This document shows positions 8,150-16,163 of a DNA stretch of 64,000 bases, one piece after another. The notes under the pieces are model-generated. The model did not search any database. It was given only the letters and a program-made list of their open reading frames with translations, and was not told the DNA's origin. The first letter of the stretch is position 1; every line of letters starts with the position of its first letter. This stretch comes from Oscillospiraceae bacterium (GTDB lineage: Bacteria > Bacillota > Clostridia > Oscillospirales > Acutalibacteraceae): contig CADBBT010000002.1 in the NCBI GenBank assembly GCA_902792985.1, positions 21,099-85,098 of the forward strand, given 5' to 3'. The translations under genes were made by a program, and so were the position numbers.

Positions 8150-9208
8150 ATGAAAGAGATCAAAGTTGCAGTCGTCGGATACGGCGGTATGGGCGGCTGG
8201 CACACGCGCCGCATCTCAGAGATGCAAAAATTCACCCTCGCCGGCGTGTGGGATATTGACCCCGAACGATTGGACGCGGCAAGAGAACGCGGCATTCACA
8301 CCTACGCCTCTTTTGAGGATGTGCTTGCAGACAAAGAGCTGGAGCTTGTGGTCGTTGCCACATGGAACGACGTGCACAAGCCGCTTTGCATTGCGGCGAT
8401 GCGTGCGGGCAAAAATGTGATTTCGGAAAAGCCCGTGGCCATGAGCCTTGCAGAGCTGGATGAAATGATTGCCGTGTCCAAGGAGACCGGAAAGCTCTTC
8501 ACCGTGCATCAGAACCGCCGCTGGGACGATGATTATTTGACCATGCTGAACATTGTCCGAAAAAACAAGCTCGGCAAGGTGTTCCGCATTGAATCGCGTG
8601 TGCAGGGCTCGCGCGGCATTCCCGGCGACTGGCGCAGAGAAAAGGGCCACGGCGGCGGCATGGTGCTCGACTGGGGCGTCCATCTGCTCGACCAGGCACT
8701 GACGATGAACGACAACGTTAAGCTGCAAAGCGTTTGGGCACAGACCACACACATCACCAACGACGAGTGCGACGACGGCTTTTACTGCGAGCTGCAGTTT
8801 GAAAACGGGCTGCGCTACGCTGTGGAAGTCACCACAAACAACTTCATCACCCTGCCGCGCTGGTACATCCTCGGTGAAAACGGCTCCGCCGTGATCGAGG
8901 ACTGGGATCTGAACGGCAAGATGACCCTCGTGCACAACTGGGACAAGATCGACTCCGTTCCCGTCAAGGCAGGCACGGGCATCACAAAGACCATGGCGCC
9001 GCGCACGGACGAAACGATCCATGACGCACCGCTGGAAAAGATCAGCGGCAAATGGGAGCAGTACTACGACAACATCTATGACGTGCTCAGAAACGGCAAA
9101 ACGCAGACGGTCACCCACCGTCAGATGCGCCGCTGCCTGAAGCTGATCGAAGCGATCTTCGAATCGGCCGAAAAGAATCAGGTGGTTGCGTTTGATGAAA
9201 ATAAATAA
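8150..9208 (+). CDS. Gfo/Idh/MocA family NAD(P)-dependent oxidoreductase
   Basis: 352 residues from the ATG at 8150, preferred over an in-frame upstream ATG at 8117 because AGAGGAACC precedes it and the upstream start lies inside the previous gene. VAVVGYGGMGGWH is the dinucleotide-binding motif, SEKPVAM the EKP active-site motif, and MVLDWGVHLLDQAL the substrate-domain Asp/His region. Last gene of the operon, followed by a short-sequence repeat and then a terminator (9293-9318). Two dehydrogenases flanking three isomerase-like barrels suggests oxidation, rearrangement or elimination, and re-reduction. Confidence 0.92.
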   Translation: MKEIKVAVVGYGGMGGWHTRRISEMQKFTLAGVWDIDPERLDAARERGIHTYASFEDVLADKELELVVVATWNDVHKPLCIAAMRAGKNVISEKPVAMSLAELDEMIAVSKETGKLFTVHQNRRWDDDYLTMLNIVRKNKLGKVFRIESRVQGSRGIPGDWRREKGHGGGMVLDWGVHLLDQALTMNDNVKLQSVWAQTTHITNDECDDGFYCELQFENGLRYAVEVTTNNFITLPRWYILGENGSAVIEDWDLNGKMTLVHNWDKIDSVPVKAGTGITKTMAPRTDETIHDAPLEKISGKWEQYYDNIYDVLRNGKTQTVTHRQMRRCLKLIEAIFESAEKNQVVAFDENK

Positions 9209-9209
9209 A

Positions 9210-9240
9210 GTCGAAAGTCGTTAGTCGGTAGTCGTTAGCA
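9210..9240. repeat. Short repeat built on AGTCGTTAGTCGRTAGTC, copy 1
   Basis: Begins right after the stop codon at 9206-9208 and consists of imperfect repeats of AGTCGTT/AGTCGGT. An inverted copy starts at the stop codon of the aminopeptidase gene at 12538. Function unknown. Confidence 0.7.
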
Positions 9241-9292
9241 TGTGGAATAGCCGTGCGCGTTTTTTGCGGCGGCATGAAATGAAAATCAATGT

Positions 9293-9318
9293 GGGCGGCT
9301 GTGAGCCGCCCGTTTTTT
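9293..9318 (+). terminator. Rho-independent terminator of the oxidoreductase operon
   Basis: GGGCGGCT (9293-9300), a 3-base loop, AGCCGCCC (9304-9311), then G and a run of six T. A perfect eight-base GC-rich stem. Confidence 0.92.
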
Positions 9319-9327
9319 GTGGAAAGC

Positions 9328-9356
9328 TTGACTTCTTTCGGAGAATATGATAAAGT
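9328..9356 (+). promoter_or_regulatory. Candidate promoter for the 9421 leader and surface-protein gene
   Basis: TTGACT (9328-9333), a 17-base spacer and TAAAGT (9351-9356). The -35 box is good and the -10 moderate. Transcription would start near 9363 and give a leader of about 250 bases. Confidence 0.5.
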
Positions 9357-9420
9357 ATAGGTGCCAAACAAAAAAGTGAAGCTTATTTCACAGATATTTT
9401 TATGCATGCATGATATAAAC

Positions 9421-9565
9421 GTGCAGGAGGTGCAACCTAATAAAAAGGTGCATCTGTTATCTCCTGCGCGCACACTTTGTCATGCTGTGCAATAAGCTGA
9501 GATCTTTTTTGTTTGGCGACGAAATGAGATGCACTTTTTATGCGTCTCATATGAGGCGCTTTTTT
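9421..9565 (+). promoter_or_regulatory. Structured leader with competing antiterminator and terminator hairpins (riboswitch-like)
   Basis: A terminator forms from GCGTCTC (9542-9548) and GAGGCGC (9553-9559), followed by six T. An alternative 10-base-pair helix uses ATGAGATGCA (9524-9533) with TGCGTCTCAT (9541-9550) and would destroy it. GTGCATCT (9448-9455) can pair with AGATGCAC (9527-9534) and free the terminator. Upstream, GCAGGAG (9423-9429) pairs with CTCCTGC (9461-9467), enclosing a smaller hairpin. This is the architecture of a transcriptional riboswitch or protein-controlled attenuator. I cannot match the upstream part to a known aptamer class. Confidence 0.7.
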
Positions 9566-9610
9566 GTTGCCTCAAAACTCTATTTTATTTCCGAAAGGAG
9601 AAAGTCAAAC

Positions 9611-11110
9611 ATGAAAAAAGTCCGAAAACAAACAAAAAGAGCGCTGCCTGTTTTGCTGGCGGTGCTGATGGTCGTGCTGGCCATGCCAGTGGCGGGGTTT
9701 GCTGGTATTGAACTGTTCCCGAAGGCTCAGGCGTATAGCGTTGGTGATCACATTCAATTTGGCACCTACCCACAAACGCGCATTGACGAAACAACCGCAC
9801 TGAAAAACGCTGCGAACGCTGCAACATGGAAAAGCTATAATTATTTCACTGGCACAGGTTCATGGAGCGACGGCAACATGCGGTCGAGCGATTACATGCA
9901 ATTTGCAGATTTTTTCTGCAACGGAATAAAGTATCGTGCAGTGACGTTTTCCGATTATCGCCCGAGTAATACAGGATATCAATCCGACAGAACCTATCAG
10001 GATGACAACGGTTATGCGTCAAATCATGTTTATTATTTCAAATATGAGCCGCTGACGTGGCGGATTCTTGATCCGTCTATCGGCTATATCATGTGTGAAA
10101 ATCTCATTGATTCCCAAGCCTATCAGAATACGATTTGCTATGCGAATAACATATACTGGAGATGGATGGGTTCGGATTTCTATGCCAACGATTACGCAAC
10201 ATCCTCTATCCGCAACTGGCTGAACTATGATTTTTATGAAACGGCATTCACCACAGGTCAAAAGGCAAAAATCAAAACGACAGCACTGAACAACGACGCC
10301 TATGATCCCTTGTCGTATGGAAACCCGAATTATCCGCAGTACAACAGCAACCCCACGAACGACAAAATCTTCCTGCTGTCTTATCCAGATGCCATCAATC
10401 CTGCCTATGGCTTCTCATCCTCCTCTGCTACATTCGATGCCGCAAGAAAGGCAAAAGGGACGGACTATGCAAAATGCCAGGGACTTTACGTCTATAGTGA
10501 CACCACCTCTACGGACAACGGCAATTCCGTGTGGTGGCTACGGTCGCCCGGCAACTATTCCCATTTTGTATGCCCTGTCCGTCACAATGGTGAGGCACGC
10601 GGCAGCAACGATGTCAGTCGCACCTATTATGGAATTCGTCCAGCCTGCAATCTTTCAAATTTGAAATCTGACATTCTCCAATCTGATCTTTTGTTTTCCA
10701 GTGGTACGTACGAACATCAGCCGGGAGAGCCGCTTATTGAAAACGAAGCTGCCGCAACGTGCAAAGCGAAAGGAAGCTATGACGAAGTAATCTATTGTAT
10801 CAAGTGCGGTGACGAACTCTCAAGAACACCGCATGAAACTGCAACAAAACCTCATACGCCTGCACCGGCTGTACGTGAAAACGTTGTTCCTGCGTCAGAC
10901 AATCGCGCCGGCAGCTATGACGAGGTTGTCTATTGCTCTGTTTGCAAAACGGAACTCAGCCGCACGCAAGTGACGATGGAGCCTTTGAATCCACCGAGCA
11001 CTGAGCCGGTTCAGCCCGCCCAAGACGAAGCTCCCACGCAAAACCTCAACTTCTTCCAGCGCATCATCGAATGGTTCCGCAACCTATTTGCCCGCCTGTT
11101 CGGCAGATGA
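9611..11110 (+). CDS. Secreted DUF6273 surface protein with C-terminal CxxC repeats and amphipathic tail
   Basis: 499 residues from the ATG at 9611, behind GAAAGGAG. A start further upstream at 9482 would place the leader hairpins inside the coding region. Residues 1-~35 are a signal peptide. A DUF6273 domain (~40-360) begins GDHIQFGTYPQTRID and ends with WWLRSPG and YYGIRPACNL, the family signature. Two repeats follow with the form GSYDEVxYCxxCxxELSRT, each with a CxxC pair. The last 20 residues, NFFQRIIEWFRNLFARLFGR, form an aromatic/basic amphipathic helix. Likely cell-surface; molecular role unknown. Expression is probably controlled by the leader at 9421-9565. Confidence 0.88.
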   Translation: MKKVRKQTKRALPVLLAVLMVVLAMPVAGFAGIELFPKAQAYSVGDHIQFGTYPQTRIDETTALKNAANAATWKSYNYFTGTGSWSDGNMRSSDYMQFADFFCNGIKYRAVTFSDYRPSNTGYQSDRTYQDDNGYASNHVYYFKYEPLTWRILDPSIGYIMCENLIDSQAYQNTICYANNIYWRWMGSDFYANDYATSSIRNWLNYDFYETAFTTGQKAKIKTTALNNDAYDPLSYGNPNYPQYNSNPTNDKIFLLSYPDAINPAYGFSSSSATFDAARKAKGTDYAKCQGLYVYSDTTSTDNGNSVWWLRSPGNYSHFVCPVRHNGEARGSNDVSRTYYGIRPACNLSNLKSDILQSDLLFSSGTYEHQPGEPLIENEAAATCKAKGSYDEVIYCIKCGDELSRTPHETATKPHTPAPAVRENVVPASDNRAGSYDEVVYCSVCKTELSRTQVTMEPLNPPSTEPVQPAQDEAPTQNLNFFQRIIEWFRNLFARLFGR

Positions 11111-11149
11111 GCAAACCCCTTTCACCACTCGCCTGCGGCGAGCGGTCCC

Positions 11150-11181
11150 CCTTCCCCATTGAAATGGGGAAGGCTTTTTTT
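11150..11181 (+). terminator. Rho-independent terminator of the DUF6273 gene
   Basis: CCTTCCCCATT (11150-11160) pairs with AATGGGGAAGG (11163-11173), followed by C and seven T. Confidence 0.92.
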
Positions 11182-11196
11182 GCATGGTTTTCTTTT

Positions 11197-11228
11197 GGTT
11201 CCTTTTCTTGCCAAAAAGAAAAGGAACC
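11197..11228. repeat. Perfect 13-bp stem-loop, intergenic repeat-like
   Basis: GGTTCCTTTTCTT (11197-11209) and AAGAAAAGGAACC (11216-11228) form a perfect stem with a six-base loop. There is no T run on either side, and a good terminator already precedes it. Similar in style to the long hairpin at 39623-39661. Confidence 0.6.
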
Positions 11229-11284
11229 CCGCCGCGGAACGCATCCACAGCGAGGTTTTCAATTCAGTTGACAAACGCCTTTTC

Positions 11285-12388
11285 TTATTCATACAGTCCG
11301 GCCGCCTGCTGCAGCGCTTCGGTGATCCCGATATGCTGCGGGCAGGTGCCCTCGCATTTTTTGCAGCCGATGCAGGCAGACGCCGGTGCAGAGCCTGCGC
11401 GCAGCAATGCGTCATACGCCGCCTTGCCCTCGGCAGTCTGTCCGCTGACAAGATGCAGGTTCAGCGCCTCCAGGACTGCAGGGATCTCGATGCCTTTCGG
11501 ACAGCCCTCTTTGCAGTATCCACAGCCCGTGCAGGGAACGGCAGCGGATTTTTGATAGATCTCCTGTGCTTTGCGGATGATGGCGCGCTCCTCGGCGTTC
11601 AGCGGCCGGAAATCTTGCATGAACGAGAGGTTGTCGCGCATCTGCGCCGTGTTCGACATTCCGGAAAGGACGGTCAGAATGCCGTCCAGCGACGCCACAA
11701 AGCGAATTGCCCACGAAGCGAACGAGGCGTTTGGCGCATAGGCTTTCATCAGCGCTTTGACCTGCTCCGGCGGGTCGGCCAACTTGCCGCCCTTGACCGG
11801 CTCCATGACCACGATCTGCTTGCCGTGGGCGCGTGCGACCTCGTAATTACGCCGCGCGGCGATCTTTTCGCTTTCCCAGTCCGCGTAGTTGATCTGCAGC
11901 TGCACAAAATCCATATCCGGATGCGCAGTCAAAAGCTGATCCAGCAGCTCCGGACCGTCGTGGAACGAAAAGCCGACGTTGCGCACAAGCCCTTCCGCCT
12001 TCTTTTGCTTTGCAAACTGCCAAAGATCAAACCTGTCGTATTTGCGCACATTTTTGTCCATCAGCGTGTGCAGCAGATAGTAATCGAAGTAACCTGCCCC
12101 GGTGCGCTTCAAGCTGGTTTCGAACTGGCTTTTGACCATTTTTTCCGTCAGCCCCGGAATGGCGGCGTTGATCTTTGTGGCAAGGGTGTAGCTCTCGCGC
12201 GCATAGCGATCCACCAACGCCTTTTTTGCGGCGGCCTCGCTGCCCGGATAGATGTAAGCGGTGTCAAAATAGGTGAATCCCGCCTCCATAAACAGATCGA
12301 CCATCTCTTTGACCTGCGCAATGTCGATGCCGGTCAGCTTTTTCGGCAGACGCATCAGGCCGAAGCCCAGTTTTTTTGTTTCATCCAT
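11285..12388 (-). CDS. Aldo/keto reductase with C-terminal 2x[4Fe-4S] ferredoxin domain
   Basis: 367 residues from the ATG at 12388 (MDETKKLGFGLMRLP, the usual start of this subfamily). An in-frame upstream ATG at 12454 would add an unlikely 22-residue extension. The aldo/keto reductase barrel spans residues 1-~270, with FDTAYIYPGSE (Asp and Tyr), LATKI (Lys) and YLLHTL (His) forming the catalytic tetrad. The C-terminal ~90 residues carry CTGCGYCKEGCPKG and CIGCKKCEGTCPQH, two four-cysteine clusters for [4Fe-4S] centres. Common in clostridia as a cytoplasmic oxidoreductase of unknown substrate. Monocistronic. Confidence 0.93.
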   Translation of the reverse strand: MDETKKLGFGLMRLPKKLTGIDIAQVKEMVDLFMEAGFTYFDTAYIYPGSEAAAKKALVDRYARESYTLATKINAAIPGLTEKMVKSQFETSLKRTGAGYFDYYLLHTLMDKNVRKYDRFDLWQFAKQKKAEGLVRNVGFSFHDGPELLDQLLTAHPDMDFVQLQINYADWESEKIAARRNYEVARAHGKQIVVMEPVKGGKLADPPEQVKALMKAYAPNASFASWAIRFVASLDGILTVLSGMSNTAQMRDNLSFMQDFRPLNAEERAIIRKAQEIYQKSAAVPCTGCGYCKEGCPKGIEIPAVLEALNLHLVSGQTAEGKAAYDALLRAGSAPASACIGCKKCEGTCPQHIGITEALQQAAGLYE

Positions 12389-12467
12389 AAGAGTCCCACC
12401 CTGCTTTGATCTTTCCACCACAGTGTAACATAGCGCAAGCACAAATGCAAGCATCTGACAAAAAATA

Positions 12468-12498
12468 CCCCGCCGCGGCTTTTTCGCTCACGGCGGGG
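12468..12498 (-). terminator. Terminator downstream of the M18 aminopeptidase operon
   Basis: CCCCGCCG (12468-12475) and CGGCGGGG (12491-12498) form a perfect eight-base stem. On the minus strand it is followed by TATTTTTT. Confidence 0.85.
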
Positions 12499-12507
12499 TT
12501 TCAAACT

Positions 12508-12540
12508 GCTATAGACGAATGACTATCGACTAACGACTCA
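12508..12540. repeat. Short repeat built on AGTCGTTAGTCGRTAGTC, copy 2 (inverted)
   Basis: On the minus strand it reads GAGTCGTTAGTCGATAGTC and on to CTATAGCA. It starts at the TGA of the aminopeptidase gene and matches the copy at 9210-9240 in inverse orientation. Confidence 0.7.
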
Positions 12541-13947
12541 CTTTTCATACGAAAAGTACGCCTTGCACGCACGGAACGTGCTGTAAACGTCGTTTTTGGC
12601 AACAACTTCAAACGGCGCGTGCATCGACAGCACGGGCACGCCGAGATCGACCACATCCACGTTCATGTTGGCAACATACATTGCCACCGTGCCGCCGCCG
12701 CCCTCATCGACCTTGCCGAGCTCGCCGATCTGCCAGCAGACGTTTTCGCTGTCCAGCGCGGCACGGACCCAGCCGAGGAATTCCGCATGCGCATCGGAGC
12801 TGCCGCTCTTGCCGCGTGCGCCGGTGTATTTGGTAATGACCGCGCCGTGGTTGAGGAACGCGGCGTTCAACTTGTCGTGCACCTGCGGGAAGGTCGGGTC
12901 AAAGCCGGCGTTGACGTCGGCGGAAAGACAGGAGGATTTTCCGAGCACACGGTGCACGGGCACGCCTGCCTGCAGTGCAAGCTCGGCGATGAAATCATGC
13001 AGATAGGCCGAATTCAGGCCGGTGTTGCCGTCGGAGCCGATCTCCTCCTTGTCGGTGAGCACGGCCAGTGAGGTCTTCGCCGGCACGTCAACGGCAAGCA
13101 GCGCCTCCATCGCGGGATACGCGCACACACGGTCGTCGTGGCCGTAGGCGCCGATCATGCTGCGGTCAAAACCGATGTCGCGCGCCTGAAACGCCGGAAC
13201 CAGTTCCAGCTCGGCAGAAATGAAGTCGTCTTCGGTGATGCCGTATTTTTCGTTAAGCAGACGCAGAATATTCAGCTTGACCAGCTCGCTGCCCTCGTCG
13301 TCCTTGAACGGGCGCGAACCGATCAGGATGTTCAGTTCTTCGCCCTTGATGCCGTCAGACAGCGTGCGTTTGGACTGCTCCGCCGCAAGGTGCGGCAGCA
13401 AGTCGGTGACCACAAACTGCGGCTCGCCCGCTTCTTCGCCCAGCCGGACGGTGACTTTTTCGCCGTTCTTTTTGACAAACACGCCGTGCAGAGACAGCGG
13501 GATGGCGACCCACTGATATTTGCGGATGCCGCCGTAATAATGCGTTTTGAAATAGCCAAGCTCGTCACTTTCATACAGCGGAGTCGGCTTGAGATCCAGA
13601 CGCGGAGAGTCGATGTGCGACGCGACGATCCGTACGCCGTTTGCAACGCTCTCTTTGCCGAAGACGCAAAGAATGACCGACTTGCCGCGGTTGCCGAAAT
13701 AGACCTTGTCGCCAGGAGCATAGGTCTTGTCGGGATCAAACGGAACAAAGCCCGCCTCTTCAATGTGCTTCACGATCCAACAAAAACATTCACGCTCGGT
13801 CTTGGCGCCGTTCAAAAACGCTTTGTACCCCTCGCAGAACGCGTCGGCGTTTGCCGTTTCATCTGCGTCAAAGCGCGCGGTGAAGTGCTCGTTTTTGCGG
13901 AACAACTGCTCCTTGAGCTGTTCAGCCTTTGATTTTTCCTTGTCCAT
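12538..13947 (-). CDS. M18 family metalloaminopeptidase
   Basis: 469 residues, full length for the family. VASHIDSPRLDLKP (His111, Asp113) supplies the first dizinc ligands. TDKEEIGSDG supplies the catalytic and metal Glu residues. FEVVAKNDVYST near the end contributes the final segment, and the last ligand His is in SMHAPFE. M18 enzymes remove acidic or neutral N-terminal residues from peptides in the cytoplasm as dodecamers. Last gene of the DUF951-prfA-tsaC-coaE-transglycosylase run, 12 bases after the transglycosylase. The stop codon overlaps the short repeat at 12508-12540. Confidence 0.93.
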   Translation of the reverse strand: MDKEKSKAEQLKEQLFRKNEHFTARFDADETANADAFCEGYKAFLNGAKTERECFCWIVKHIEEAGFVPFDPDKTYAPGDKVYFGNRGKSVILCVFGKESVANGVRIVASHIDSPRLDLKPTPLYESDELGYFKTHYYGGIRKYQWVAIPLSLHGVFVKKNGEKVTVRLGEEAGEPQFVVTDLLPHLAAEQSKRTLSDGIKGEELNILIGSRPFKDDEGSELVKLNILRLLNEKYGITEDDFISAELELVPAFQARDIGFDRSMIGAYGHDDRVCAYPAMEALLAVDVPAKTSLAVLTDKEEIGSDGNTGLNSAYLHDFIAELALQAGVPVHRVLGKSSCLSADVNAGFDPTFPQVHDKLNAAFLNHGAVITKYTGARGKSGSSDAHAEFLGWVRAALDSENVCWQIGELGKVDEGGGGTVAMYVANMNVDVVDLGVPVLSMHAPFEVVAKNDVYSTFRACKAYFSYEK

Positions 13948-13959
13948 AATGGAACCTCC

Positions 13960-14568
13960 TTAATCTAAATCGTAGAGTGCGGCGTAAATGCGCTGCACTT
14001 TTTTTACTCTTTTTACATAGCGCTCCGTGGTGCCGAACGGAATAGTGCGCAGCGTTTTCCCGTCTGCGCTGTAACGCTCGTCCTGCAGCCATTTGCCGAC
14101 ATTGCCGATCCCCGCGTGATAGGCGGCGACCGCCGTACTCTGTTCGCCGGCGAATTCCGACAGCAGGATGTGCAGCAGATAGCAGCCGTAGCGCACGTTG
14201 ATTGCCGGATCAAACAGATCGTCTTCGGTGTATTCCTCACCGGTTTTTGAGCACAGCCAACGGAAAGTATCCGGCATAAGCTGCATCAGCCCGCGTGCGC
14301 CGACATTTGACACCGCCTGCGGATCAAAGCCGCTTTCGCATTTGATGACGGCGTAAACGAACGAGCGCGGCAAATTTTGCGCCTGACAACCGATTTCGAC
14401 CTCTTTTTCATATTGCAGCGGATATAATGATTTCAGCACACCGCGCACGGCAAGTCTGCCGGTGAAGCCGACCAGAAAGCCGACGCCCACACACAGCAGC
14501 AAAATCAGCACGACAGCGCGCAAGTGGATCCTGCGGTGCACACGGCGAGGATTATTCAAGCGTTTCAA
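13960..14568 (-). CDS. Lytic transglycosylase (SLT domain), membrane-anchored
   Basis: 202 residues with a TTG start at 14568, chosen because GGAGG sits six bases upstream; longer in-frame starts run far into coaE. An Arg-rich N terminus and one hydrophobic helix (VVLILLLCVGVGFLVGF) anchor it. The SLT domain has VIKCESGFDP (catalytic Glu), GARGLMQLMPDT and AAYHAGIGNVGKW, the three classic motifs of soluble-lytic-transglycosylase goose-type domains. It cleaves peptidoglycan between MurNAc and GlcNAc to give 1,6-anhydro ends. It overlaps the coaE 3' end by 17 bases, so translation is probably coupled. Confidence 0.92.
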   Translation of the reverse strand: MKRLNNPRRVHRRIHLRAVVLILLLCVGVGFLVGFTGRLAVRGVLKSLYPLQYEKEVEIGCQAQNLPRSFVYAVIKCESGFDPQAVSNVGARGLMQLMPDTFRWLCSKTGEEYTEDDLFDPAINVRYGCYLLHILLSEFAGEQSTAVAAYHAGIGNVGKWLQDERYSADGKTLRTIPFGTTERYVKRVKKVQRIYAALYDLD

Positions 14569-15127
14569 TGGCAGCCTCCAGTGCGTTCGGTGTGTTGTTT
14601 TCAATGATGATGTCGGCCTGTGAAAGATAATAGTCGTCCTCTTTCTGCATCCGCATCCGCGCACGCGCATCTTCTTCGCTTAAGCCGTCGCGGGAACGAA
14701 TGCGCTGCAAACGTATTTGTTCCGGCGCGGTGACAACGATGATTTTTTCGCACAGCGCTTTGGACGGACTTTCCAGCAGCGCCGCCGCGTCAAACACGCA
14801 GCGGGTAAAGCCGGCGTTTTGCGCCTTTTGCACCTCGGCGCGCAACAGTGCGTCGATTGCGGGATGAGTGATCGAATCGAGCTGCTGTTTGCCGTCCGAT
14901 CGCGTGTTTACCTTGCGCACAAGCGCCTTGCGGTCAAGACTGCCGTCCGGCAGCAAAATGTCTGCGCCGAAGACGGAGGCCAGCGTTTGCAAAACAGGCG
15001 AACCCTTTTGCGTCACCTGCCGCGCGAGCACGTCGCCGTCGATCACATACCAGCCCTTTTCACGCAGCAGCGCCGCAGCAGTGGATTTTCCAGCACCGGT
15101 TTTTCCGGTCAAGCCGTAAATTTTCAT
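14552..15127 (-). CDS. coaE: Dephospho-CoA kinase
   Basis: 191 residues from the ATG at 15127. MKIYGLTGKTGAGKST contains the P-loop GKTGAGKS. VIDGDVLARQV follows, the substrate-binding Asp segment of CoaE. FDAAALLES and RIRSRDGLSEEDARARM are the lid and LID-helix motifs. The enzyme phosphorylates the ribose 3'-OH of dephospho-CoA, the last step of CoA synthesis. It lies seven bases after tsaC. An open frame extends further upstream but lacks a ribosome binding site and would run into tsaC. Confidence 0.95.
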   Translation of the reverse strand: MKIYGLTGKTGAGKSTAAALLREKGWYVIDGDVLARQVTQKGSPVLQTLASVFGADILLPDGSLDRKALVRKVNTRSDGKQQLDSITHPAIDALLRAEVQKAQNAGFTRCVFDAAALLESPSKALCEKIIVVTAPEQIRLQRIRSRDGLSEEDARARMRMQKEDDYYLSQADIIIENNTPNALEAAIETLE

Positions 15128-15134
15128 AAGCGCC

Positions 15135-16160
15135 TCACAGTTCGATGATATGGAACGCAGCGGCACGCACAAGCCGATTGAACACGGCAAGGCCGATGCC
15201 GTCCATCGCCGGAAAACGGGCATACACGCGTTTTGCCCCGCAGCGGTCCACTTCCCGCAGCGCTTCAAAAATGCGCTGCGCCTGTGAAAGGCTGTCCTTT
15301 TCGCTGCCGAACGTCACGGTTTTTACCGGAAGCAGCGCGGCCTCCTCCGTAAAGCAGAGCGCAAGCGTGTGTTCGTCCGCGTGCGATAAAACATAAGCGC
15401 GAAATGCTTCAAAGCTGCCCTTGAGCAGCACGACCTCAGCGCGCGGCGCGTAGTGTTTGTATTTCATGCCCGGAGACGCGGCAACAGCGCCGCTTTGCAG
15501 CTGATCGTAAACAGCGGGGTCGATCTCAAGTTCACCCAGCACTTTGCGCAGCATTTCCGGCGTTACGCCGCCCGGACGCAGCAGCCGCGGCACATCGCCG
15601 CACAGTGAAAGCACCGTGGATTCCACGCCGACACTGCACGGACCCGCGTCTACGATGGCGTCGATCTTTCCGCCGAGATCCTCCAGCACATCCGATGCTC
15701 TGGTCGGACTGGGGCGCCCGCTCGTATTTGCGGAAGGCGCGGCCAGCGGCACGCCGGCAAAGTCGATCACCGCACGCGCAATCGGATGCGACGGCAGGCG
15801 CACGGCAACGGTGGAGAGTCCGCCGCTGACAACAGGGCCGATGCGTTCGCTTTTCGGCAAAATCATGGTCAGCGGACCCGGCCAAAACAGCGACGCGAGC
15901 TTTTTTGCGCGATCGGGAATCTCTGTTACAAGCGCTTCCCATTGTTCAAACGCGCTGATGTGCACGATCAAAGGGTTGTCGGACGGTCTGCCCTTTGCCC
16001 GGTAAATGCCGCGCACGGCGTCTTCGTCAAAGGCGTTGGCCGCAAGGCCGTAGACCGTTTCGGTCGGAATGGCGGCAAGTCCGCCGCGCCGAAGAATTTT
16101 ACCGACATCCTTCAGACGTTCGTCGTGCGGGTCAGTGGTCGTAATCAGTTTTGTTTCCAT
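15135..16160 (-). CDS. tsaC: L-threonylcarbamoyladenylate synthase, long Sua5/YwlC type
   Basis: 341 residues. The YrdC domain (residues ~15-200) shows AAIPTETVYGLAANA and YRAKGRPSDNPL, the nucleotide- and bicarbonate-binding motifs. SHPIARAVIDFAGVPLAAPSANTSGRPSPT and CSVGVESTV complete the core. Residues ~215-341 are the Sua5 C-terminal domain, which marks the long form. The enzyme makes threonylcarbamoyl-AMP for the t6A37 modification of ANN-decoding tRNAs. It follows prfA by three bases, and the pairing of a translation-termination factor with a tRNA-modification enzyme is widespread in Firmicutes. Confidence 0.95.
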   Translation of the reverse strand: METKLITTTDPHDERLKDVGKILRRGGLAAIPTETVYGLAANAFDEDAVRGIYRAKGRPSDNPLIVHISAFEQWEALVTEIPDRAKKLASLFWPGPLTMILPKSERIGPVVSGGLSTVAVRLPSHPIARAVIDFAGVPLAAPSANTSGRPSPTRASDVLEDLGGKIDAIVDAGPCSVGVESTVLSLCGDVPRLLRPGGVTPEMLRKVLGELEIDPAVYDQLQSGAVAASPGMKYKHYAPRAEVVLLKGSFEAFRAYVLSHADEHTLALCFTEEAALLPVKTVTFGSEKDSLSQAQRIFEALREVDRCGAKRVYARFPAMDGIGLAVFNRLVRAAAFHIIEL

Positions 16161-16163
16161 CTT

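Noticed and set aside
9482-9610. Upstream start for the DUF6273 protein
   Set aside because: It would put the antiterminator/terminator hairpins in the coding region and place 43 residues before a perfect signal peptide. The ATG at 9611 has its own GAAAGGAG site.
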